Positions 1 to 6,030 of a stretch of DNA of 6,030 bases are shown here, piece by piece. Below the pieces are notes generated by a model, which had not been told where the DNA came from, searched no databases, and saw nothing but the letters and a program-made list of their open reading frames with translations. Made by a program: the position numbers and the translations under genes. Numbering within the stretch: position 1 is the stretch's first letter; each line of letters opens with the position of its first letter. Source of the stretch: Bryobacterales bacterium (GTDB lineage: Bacteria; Acidobacteriota; Terriglobia; Bryobacterales; Bryobacteraceae). The stretch covers positions 1 to 6,030 of the forward strand of contig JALOKO010000254.1 in NCBI GenBank assembly GCA_025456495.1. The letters run 5' to 3'.

Positions 1-1110
1 CGCGTAGAGGGTCAGCCAGTGGCTGTTCACCTCATCCAGGTACAAGGTTTCCGGTGGTGGCAGGCGTTCGGGCAGGGCGTTGTAGTTCCGTTTGCCGGCG
101 CCTAGGTCGCGCAGATAAAGGCGGTGCGCAAATCGCAGAGTCTCGCGCGTGATCTGCCAGACGCCGGTTGCGTAGTTCAGGACGTACACCCGGTTGCCCC
201 GCCTTCGCAAGACGATGTCCCCGGCTTCGGCCTTGCGTTTCCAAACCCCGTGCTCCAGGTCGCCACGAACGTCCATGTAGTTGTTCTCCACCGCGGCGAT
301 GCCCAGAAAGATATCGAAGGGCAGTTCGTAGAACTCGGCCACCGCAATGATGTCGGCCGCCAACTGGTCAGCCATTTCGGGAAGGATGGGCGGCGGCAGT
401 GGTTGCATGCGCTTGCGGATACGCGGATCCACTCGGCTTTTGAACAGCATGAAGCGCTTGGTGAACTCCCGCAATTGCGCCGGGCTGAGGCTTTCCAGGC
501 GCTTCCGCACCGGTGCGTTATAGGCCGCCACGAAAATGCGGGACTGCTCATGGTATCGCTTCCAGTCCGGCTCACTGGCGACGAAGGGCAGCCAGTTGGC
601 GATGTATCCCGCTTCACGCAGTTGCGCTTCCAACTCGTACAGGGTCAGCCAATCGCCATTGGTTTCCACCATCAGGCGGTAGATGGGGCGAGGCGCCTGT
701 TCGCGCGTAACCAGCAGCACGCGCACTCCCTCCAGGGCGGGACGGCTGCGCAGAAAGTCGAAGGTGAGAAAGGCCAGAATTTCGTCGTGAAACCACTCCA
801 CCTCGGCCAGGATTCGCCCTGTGGGCGGACGCACGGCCGGTACGCCGTCGTTCCAGGTCCACTCCGGCAGCATCACGCCGATAGAGGCATCCAGCGGCTT
901 AACCCGATAGAACTCGCGGAAGAAGTAGCCGCTGGTGGCCAGGCCGGCCAACAGCATGCCCAGCAGCAACAATCGGGCGCCCCAGCGCAAACTACGCAGC
1001 CGTCGACGTGCCAGGCCTGCCTCCACGATGATTTCCGCGCGCTGCTGCTCGCGGTCAGTTGCAGGCACGGCGGACGCCGATGAGTTCGCGTTGTCAGGGC
1101 CGGGCGCCAT
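1..1110 (-). CDS. Membrane-anchored lytic transglycosylase-like protein (SLT/lysozyme-like fold), 3' end cut by window
   Basis: An open minus-strand frame of 370 codons has no stop before the left edge, so the C-terminus is missing. The ATG at 1110-1108 is the first start after an in-frame TAG (1128-1126) and follows a weak AAGGGA ribosome site 5 nt upstream. Residues 1-35 are polar; about 43-65 form one hydrophobic segment after an Arg-rich stretch (RRRLRS), suggesting an inner-membrane anchor with a periplasmic body. Residues 250-335 resemble an SLT core: a helix ending in AAVENNYMD, with Glu275 as candidate catalytic acid, then NYATGVWQITRET (312-324), matching the GLMQ/GLWQI motif II. About 40 residues separate the two, roughly 20 more than I expect for SLT domains, and include a basic stretch (291-309). 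The third motif (AYNAG type) would lie beyond the edge. Inferred role: cleavage of peptidoglycan glycan strands. Residues 96-240 are unrecognised. The coding frame is well supported; the enzymatic role is moderately so. Confidence 0.8.
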   Translation of the reverse strand, partial: MAPGPDNANSSASAVPATDREQQRAEIIVEAGLARRRLRSLRWGARLLLLGMLLAGLATSGYFFREFYRVKPLDASIGVMLPEWTWNDGVPAVRPPTGRILAEVEWFHDEILAFLTFDFLRSRPALEGVRVLLVTREQAPRPIYRLMVETNGDWLTLYELEAQLREAGYIANWLPFVASEPDWKRYHEQSRIFVAAYNAPVRKRLESLSPAQLREFTKRFMLFKSRVDPRIRKRMQPLPPPILPEMADQLAADIIAVAEFYELPFDIFLGIAAVENNYMDVRGDLEHGVWKRKAEAGDIVLRRRGNRVYVLNYATGVWQITRETLRFAHRLYLRDLGAGKRNYNALPERLPPPETLYLDEVNSHWLTLYA

Positions 1111-1168
1111 GTTCGTCCCTTCATCCTATCCGCACCCGCTGTGTTGGACCATCCCGGCACGTGCGGGG

Positions 1169-1197
1169 AGTACACGAATCGCCAATGAATTCGCCAA
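1169..1197 (-). promoter_or_regulatory. Candidate sigma70-type promoter for the transglycosylase-like gene
   Basis: On the minus strand, TTGGCG (1197-1192) and TGTACT (1174-1169) are separated by exactly 17 nt. Each matches the sigma70 -35 or -10 consensus at 4 of 6 positions. Transcription would start near 1162, giving a leader of about 50 nt before the ATG at 1110. The -35 and spacer lie inside a 12-bp tandem repeat. This is a pattern match only; the organism's promoter consensus is unknown. Confidence 0.3.
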
Positions 1198-1213
1198 CGA
1201 ATTCGCCAATGAA
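1176..1213. repeat. 12-bp tandem repeat, about three copies, in the divergent intergenic region
   Basis: The unit GAATTCGCCAAY occurs at 1187-1198 and 1199-1210. A copy lacking one T lies at 1176-1186, and a partial GAA follows at 1211-1213. The copies differ only at the last base (T or C) and the single missing base. The array lies between two divergent genes and overlaps the candidate minus-strand promoter. It has no obvious coding role if the transporter starts at 1251. Confidence 0.8.
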
Positions 1214-1250
1214 ACGACGTTGCCAGGCCCAGTGCGATACACTTCCCCCT

Positions 1251-2648
1251 ATGTCTCTGCAGGACAGTCCCTCCGCGGTGGATCCGGGTGCGCCGCCCGT
1301 AGTGGTTGCGGATCCCTATCAACTGGATCCCTCCGCGGTGGAGGCGCCCCCCGCCGGTTTGCGCTCCACCTTGCGCAAGATCGGCCCGGGCATGATCCTG
1401 GCTGCGTCCATTGTGGGTTCCGGCGAACTGATCGCCACCACAACCCTTGGCGCCCAAGCCGGCTTTGTTGCGTTGTGGATCATTCTCTTCAGTTGCTTCA
1501 TCAAGCCCATCGTGCAGGCGGAGTTGGGCCGGTATGTCATTTCCACGGGACAAACCGGCCTGGAAGCCTTCGACCAGGTTCCCGGTCCGCGCTTGTTCCG
1601 GGTGAATTGGATCGTCTGGATTTGGGCCGCGATGGTGATGATGACCCTCTTCCAGGTGGGCGCCATGTTTGGCGGCGTGGCACAAGTGCTGCACACCCTG
1701 ATGCCCGTACTAAGCGTCGAGTTGTGGGTGCTGCCCATCTGCGTGGTGTCGTTGGCGCTTTTGTTGGGGGGCGGCTATCGACGCATTGAAAGCTTGGCCA
1801 TGGTGAAGGTGGGCTTCTTTACCATGCTCACCGTGCTATCGGCGGCGATGGTGATGAAGGCGCCTGAGTTCGACTGGTCGCTGCTGTTTGCAGGGCTGTG
1901 GCCCCGTATTCCGGATGGCGGATGGGTGACCGCGGTAGCCGTGTTCGGCATGACCGGCGTGGGCGCCAGCGAGATCTTCATGTACCCCTACTGGTGCGTA
2001 GAAAAAGGCTATGCCCGCTATGCCGGAAAGCGCGACGGCAGCGCGGCGTGGCTGCAGCGCGCCACGGGGTGGATTCGCGTGATGCACCTGGATGTGCTGG
2101 TGTCGATGACCGTGTATACCGTCGCCACCTGCGCCTTTTACGTACTGGGCGCGGCTGTCCTGCACCCCAAAGGAATCGTGCCGGATTCCTCCACGATGAT
2201 TGCCACGTTATCGGAACTCTACACCTCTACCCTGGGCGAGTGGGCGCTTATCCTGTTCTACATCGGCGCGGTGGCCACGCTCTACGGCACGATCTTTGCT
2301 GCCACCGCCGCCCATTCCAGGATCTACGCCGATATGGCGTGCATGATGGGCGCCTTCCGGCGCGAGGACGCAGCGGCGCGAAATCGCTGGCGTGACCGGT
2401 TTGTGTGGGTGCTCACCATCATTCCCGTGGCCCTGCTGTATGCCTTTAAGAATCCGGTACACATGGTGGTGGCTGGAGGTCTGGCGCAGGCGCTGTCGCT
2501 TCCCGTGATCTGCCTGGGCGTCTTATATATGCGCCACAAGTTGCAACCGCTTGAGACTGCCCCCGGACGCTGGAATACATTCTGGCTATGGATTGCCGGG
2601 ATCTTGATTACCGTATTGATGTTTGTTTATGTTTCGGGACTCATGTAA
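1251..2648 (+). CDS. Nramp-like (APC-fold) membrane transporter with non-canonical GSGE motif
   Basis: This encodes a 465-residue integral membrane protein with about 11 hydrophobic segments. Family signatures appear after a 40-residue Pro/Asp-rich N-terminus: RKIGPGMILAASIVGSGEL (42-60), then ATTTLGAQAGFVALW (62-76), as in TM1-TM2 of Nramp proteins. Canonical Nramp transporters bind Mn2+/Fe2+ through DPGN in TM1 and an M-P-H motif in TM6. Here TM1 has GSGE (56-59), and the TM6 region reads GVGASEIFMYPYW (236-248). The fold is therefore supported but the substrate is not: it may be another divalent cation or something else. The frame is open back to an ATG at 1059, but that start would overlap the divergent gene and add atypical sequence. 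I chose 1251 because it leaves a normal N-terminus; in-frame ATGs at 1185 and 1209 are alternatives. There is no clear ribosome site. A terminator follows 14 nt after the stop, so it is probably monocistronic. Confidence 0.88.
   Translation: MSLQDSPSAVDPGAPPVVVADPYQLDPSAVEAPPAGLRSTLRKIGPGMILAASIVGSGELIATTTLGAQAGFVALWIILFSCFIKPIVQAELGRYVISTGQTGLEAFDQVPGPRLFRVNWIVWIWAAMVMMTLFQVGAMFGGVAQVLHTLMPVLSVELWVLPICVVSLALLLGGGYRRIESLAMVKVGFFTMLTVLSAAMVMKAPEFDWSLLFAGLWPRIPDGGWVTAVAVFGMTGVGASEIFMYPYWCVEKGYARYAGKRDGSAAWLQRATGWIRVMHLDVLVSMTVYTVATCAFYVLGAAVLHPKGIVPDSSTMIATLSELYTSTLGEWALILFYIGAVATLYGTIFAATAAHSRIYADMACMMGAFRREDAAARNRWRDRFVWVLTIIPVALLYAFKNPVHMVVAGGLAQALSLPVICLGVLYMRHKLQPLETAPGRWNTFWLWIAGILITVLMFVYVSGLM
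1268..1342 (+). repeat. 15-bp direct repeat, two copies 60 bp apart, in the transporter N-terminus
   Basis: TCCCTCCGCGGTGGA occurs at 1268-1282 and again, identical, at 1328-1342. The 60-bp offset keeps the reading frame, so the N-terminal tail contains SPSAVD (6-11) and DPSAVE (26-31). The segment is Pro/Asp-rich and probably disordered. It may be a small internal duplication in a loosely constrained tail. Confidence 0.7.
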
Positions 2649-2662
2649 CGATTTGTAAACAA

Positions 2663-2699
2663 AAAAAGCGCGGCTGGCATTTCGCCAACCGCGCTTTTT
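2663..2699. terminator. Bidirectional Rho-independent terminator between convergent genes
   Basis: The arm AAAAAGCGCGG (2663-2673) pairs perfectly with CCGCGCTTTTT (2689-2699). After one C/A mismatch (2674/2688), TGGC (2675-2678) pairs with GCCA (2684-2687) around a 5-nt loop ATTTC. The GC-rich stem is flanked by A7 on the left and T5 on the right, so it has a U-tract in either direction. It begins 14 nt after the transporter stop (2648) and lies 19 nt past the fasciclin stop (2719), so it can end both transcripts. Confidence 0.93.
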
Positions 2700-2718
2700 G
2701 CTTCGGCCTGAAGCCCAC

Positions 2719-3192
2719 TTACTTGGGCATAATCACGGAGTCAATCACGTGGATGACGCCGTTGGTGCACTCAATGTCGGTCTTGACGATGTTGGCGTTG
2801 TCGATCTTCGCCTTGCCGCCCATCACCGAAATCTTCGCAGCGCTACCCTGAACGGTCTTTGCTTCCTTCAGGGTCACAGCGGTGGACGCCATCACCTTGC
2901 CCGATACCACGTGATACAACAGCACCTGCTTCAGCTTTTCCTTGTCAGCGAGCAGGGCATCCAATGCGGCCTTGGGAACCTTTGCGAATGCTTCGTCCGT
3001 GGGGGCGAACACAGTGAACGGGCCCTTGCCCTTCAGTGTTTCCACCAGACCAGCGGCCTTCACGGCGGTTACCAGGGTGTTAAAGCTGCCCGCACCCACG
3101 GCGGTGTCGACAATGTCCTTGTCGGCCGCGGTGGCGGTGAGGCTTGAGAACGAAAGCGCTAGAGCGAGCGCGAGAATACTCAGGATCTTCAT
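2719..3192 (-). CDS. Secreted single-domain fasciclin (FAS1) protein
   Basis: This encodes a complete 157-residue protein. Residues 1-23 are a classical Sec signal peptide: Lys2, a hydrophobic core of Leu/Ala/Ile, and a probable cleavage site near TATA-ADKD. The rest is one FAS1 domain with its hallmarks in order: H1 motif TVFAPTDEAFAKVP (60-73), the YH motif in LLYHVVSG (91-98), and H2 motif NGVIHVIDSVIMP (144-156). The length fits bacterial one-domain FAS1 proteins of the MPB70 type. FAS1 domains commonly mediate adhesion or protein-protein contacts; the partner cannot be told from sequence. With no lipobox cysteine or membrane helix after the signal, it is probably soluble in the periplasm or outside the cell; Cys142 is the only cysteine. 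GGAG (3206-3203) lies 10 nt before the ATG as a ribosome site. It is transcribed alone, convergent with the transporter and divergent from the permeases. Confidence 0.96.
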   Translation of the reverse strand: MKILSILALALALSFSSLTATAADKDIVDTAVGAGSFNTLVTAVKAAGLVETLKGKGPFTVFAPTDEAFAKVPKAALDALLADKEKLKQVLLYHVVSGKVMASTAVTLKEAKTVQGSAAKISVMGGKAKIDNANIVKTDIECTNGVIHVIDSVIMPK

Positions 3193-3223
3193 GATCGACC
3201 ATCTCCAGGAAATATCGGAAGTG

Positions 3224-3234
3224 TGTGAGTCACA
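3224..3234. promoter_or_regulatory. Possible operator: 11-bp palindrome upstream of fasciclin gene
   Basis: TGTGAGTCACA is a perfect inverted repeat of TGTGA around a single central base, 31 nt upstream of the fasciclin ATG. It sits within a looser inverted repeat, GTGTGTGAG (3221-3229) against CTCACAACAC (3243-3252), which pairs with one bulge. It could be a repressor site or a leader hairpin. The half-site resembles CRP, but the 1-nt spacer is not the CRP spacing of 6. Confidence 0.3.
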
Positions 3235-3282
3235 GGATCGCGCTCACAACACAACAGAGTCCTGCGGATTCGCTGCCGCTCT

Positions 3283-3305
3283 AAAACTTTGCAAGTTTTT
3301 TTGCA
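3283..3305. promoter_or_regulatory. AT-rich overlapping inverted repeats, possible operator or weak terminator
   Basis: AAAACTT (3283-3289) pairs with AAGTTTT (3293-3299) around the loop TGC, and a T7 run (3296-3302) follows on the plus strand. A second inverted repeat, TGCAA (3290-3294) with TTGCA (3301-3305), overlaps the first. The stem is too AT-rich to be a strong terminator, and no plus-strand gene precedes it, so a protein-binding site for one of the divergent genes is at least as likely. Confidence 0.35.
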
Positions 3306-3470
3306 TGGATCGAACATTCTCCGTCCATACTCGTATTTTTTGTGAAGACATCTGTAATGCTCTTCAACTGGCGTCGTCTCTGTCTGTGGGCGGTGCGTGG
3401 CTTCGCCTGCTCAGGGGGATTCGGGGTACGCTGAAAGGATTGGCGGGATTTTGCCCGGCACACAGCAATC

Positions 3471-4760
<1,290 letters not shown>

Positions 4761-4762
4761 CC

Positions 4763-6030
4763 ATGAACGTCGCAAACGCATCCATTCTGGAAAATTTCCG
4801 TATGGCGATCGACGCCATCTGGAGCCACCGCTTTCGCTCGAGCCTCACCATTCTGGGCATCGTCATTGGCATCACCACCGTGGTTTCCGTGGCGTCTCTG
4901 CTGGCTGGGTTGCGGCAGGGCATTGTAGTATTCTTTGAAGAACTCGGCCCGGACAACGTGTTCGTCTACCGCACCAGCGGCGACCCCGGCAGCCAGGGCG
5001 CCAATCGCGAAGAGCGCCTTCGTCGCCCCCTGCGCGTGGAATACGCCGATATCATCCGCGCCTCCACCACCAGCACGGTGAAGACGGTGGGCATGAACCT
5101 CTTCATCCCAGGCGTGTATCGAGGTCGACCATTGAACGCCAAGGTGCCTGGCATTGAAACCGAGGATTTCAACATCGTCGGCACCGATGCCAATCTACTG
5201 CAGGCTTCCTCGCGCACCTTGCGCGAAGGCAGATTGTTTACCGAAGATGAGGCGCGCCGCGGCGAGAAGGTAGCCGTCATCGGCGCCAAGCTCGCCGACA
5301 TCCTCTACCCGGGTGGTAGCGCGTTGGGCAGAACCGCCATTTTCGGCGGCGCCGAGTACCAGATTATTGGTGTTTTTGATCTGGCCAAGGGCGGCTTTTT
5401 CGGTGAGAACGGCCAGGATAAGCAGGTCAGCATTCCGTTCCGTACGGCGCGCATGCGCTACCCGGGCACCGATAATCGCATCATGATCGTTTGTACGGCT
5501 CTGCCCGGGATGCGCGACCAGGCCCAGCAGGAAGTGGAGTGGATTATGCGGCGGATCCGTAAGCTCAACACCGCCGACAAGAACGATTTCTCGCTTTCCA
5601 CGCCAGATTCCATCATCCAGCAGTTCGACAAAATCACGGGCATCGTGTGGCTGGTGTCGCTGGCGCTGTCTGGCCTGGGTTTGCTGGTGGGCGGCATCGG
5701 CGTGATGAACATCATGCTGGTGAGCGTGACGGAACGAACCCGCGAAATTGGCGTACGCAAAGCCATCGGAGCCCGTCGTAGCGATGTCATCTCGCAGTTT
5801 CTGATGGAGGCCATGACCCTCACCGGCTTAGGCGGCGTTTTCGGAATCATCTTCTCGCTCACCGTGGTGCTGCTGATTGGTTTGTTGTTCCCCAGCCTCA
5901 GTGGGCCCACTCCGCCGTGGGCGCTGGCTGTCGGGTTCGGTGCATCAGTGGCCGTAGGCCTGTTCTTTGGCGTCTGGCCCGCTGTGAAGGCGGCGAACCT
6001 GGATCCTGTGGAAGCCCTGCGCTACGAGTA
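4763..6030 (+). CDS. ABC transporter permease, MacB/FtsX type (second of a pair), last stop base outside window
   Basis: A 422-codon frame runs to the edge, where the last two bases are TA. The protein ends with DPVEALRYE, a typical end for this family, so TA is almost surely the start of TAA or TAG and the gene is complete bar one base. Domains: first helix within HRFRSSLTILGIVIGITTVVS (22-42); MacB_PCD-type periplasmic domain (about 55-290); FtsX-type helices near 293-321, 346-376 and 386-406; signature MNIMLVSVTERTREIGVRKAIGA (315-337). It is homologous throughout to the preceding permease, with a shorter N-terminus. The ATG lies 2 nt after the upstream stop with no nearby ribosome site, which suggests translational coupling and balanced production of both subunits. 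The simplest model is a heterodimer, though separate homodimers are possible. No ATPase is fused. Confidence 0.94.
   Translation, partial: MNVANASILENFRMAIDAIWSHRFRSSLTILGIVIGITTVVSVASLLAGLRQGIVVFFEELGPDNVFVYRTSGDPGSQGANREERLRRPLRVEYADIIRASTTSTVKTVGMNLFIPGVYRGRPLNAKVPGIETEDFNIVGTDANLLQASSRTLREGRLFTEDEARRGEKVAVIGAKLADILYPGGSALGRTAIFGGAEYQIIGVFDLAKGGFFGENGQDKQVSIPFRTARMRYPGTDNRIMIVCTALPGMRDQAQQEVEWIMRRIRKLNTADKNDFSLSTPDSIIQQFDKITGIVWLVSLALSGLGLLVGGIGVMNIMLVSVTERTREIGVRKAIGARRSDVISQFLMEAMTLTGLGGVFGIIFSLTVVLLIGLLFPSLSGPTPPWALAVGFGASVAVGLFFGVWPAVKAANLDPVEALRYE

Larger units (their letters stand above)
3193..3470. other. Divergent intergenic region (278 bp), regulatory, no gene seen
   Basis: This is the longest gap in the window, between the starts of the fasciclin gene (minus) and the permease pair (plus), so both promoters should lie here. 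The stretch from about 3280 to 3360 is clearly more AT-rich than the surrounding genes. I found no -35/-10 pair with good spacing on either strand: TGTAAT at 3353-3358 is a fair plus-strand -10 but lacks a -35. Two inverted-repeat elements are listed separately. A 59-codon open frame at 3305-3484 looks non-genic. Confidence 0.6.

Noticed and set aside
124..1083. Long plus-strand open frame (319 codons)
   Set aside because: It lies opposite the minus-strand transglycosylase-like gene. Its translation is His/Gln/Arg-rich, low in hydrophobic structure and without recognisable motifs, whereas the minus frame shows a membrane segment and catalytic motifs.
1059..1250. N-terminal extension of the transporter frame to the ATG at 1059
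   Set aside because: It would overlap the divergent gene by about 50 nt and cover the 12-bp repeats. The added 64 residues are Arg/Ser/Cys-rich and do not look like a transporter N-terminus.
873..1694. Minus-strand open frame of 273 codons
   Set aside because: It spans the starts of two divergent genes and is antisense to the transporter. Its translation is His/Arg/Gly-rich with no domain pattern.
3224..3234. CRP-type binding site
   Set aside because: The TGTGA/TCACA half-sites are present but separated by 1 nt instead of 6, so a CRP dimer would not fit.
3441..3454. Sigma54-like TGGC...TTGC pattern upstream of the first permease
   Set aside because: The GG-to-GC spacing is one base short of the strict sigma54 requirement, and the site is only about 17 nt from the start codon.
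5458..5910. Minus-strand open frame (150 codons) opposite the second permease
   Set aside because: It is the antisense shadow of a well-supported permease frame, Ser/Arg/Pro-rich, with no domain features.

Overview
The window reads as ordinary chromosomal DNA from a moderately GC-rich Gram-negative-type bacterium. Four points suggest this: dense coding, a membrane-anchored murein-hydrolase-like protein, a periplasm-facing signal-peptide protein, and paired MacB-type permeases. The combination (diverged transglycosylase-like protein, Nramp-like transporter with a GSGE motif, split MacB-type permeases) made me think of Acidobacteriota. That is a guess from general impression; no rRNA or marker gene is present to confirm it.

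Layout. (1) 1-1110, minus strand: the first 370 codons of a membrane-anchored protein with a lytic-transglycosylase-like domain; its C-terminus lies beyond the left edge. (2) 1111-1250: a short divergent intergenic region with a 12-bp tandem repeat and a possible promoter. (3) 1251-2648, plus strand: a complete Nramp-like transporter whose metal-binding motifs are not the canonical ones. (4) 2663-2699: a strong, symmetric terminator hairpin between two convergent genes. (5) 2719-3192, minus strand: a small secreted fasciclin (FAS1) domain protein. (6) 3193-3470: a divergent intergenic region, the largest gap here, with two short inverted-repeat elements. (7) 3471-4760 and 4763 to the right edge, plus strand: two tandem, homologous MacB/FtsX-type ABC permeases 2 nt apart. 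The second lacks only the last base of its probable stop codon.

The genes do not form one pathway. The first three are single-gene units by orientation. Only the two permeases look like an operon, probably forming a heterodimeric membrane core whose ATPase, and perhaps a periplasmic adaptor, is encoded outside the window, most likely to the right. All five products are predicted to be membrane or exported proteins, so the region has an envelope theme. I saw no mobile element, CRISPR array, tRNA or rRNA. Nothing here is convincing as a new multi-gene system. The best leads are the altered binding motifs of the Nramp-like protein, the insertion in the transglycosylase-like domain, and the repeat array at the promoter of that gene.
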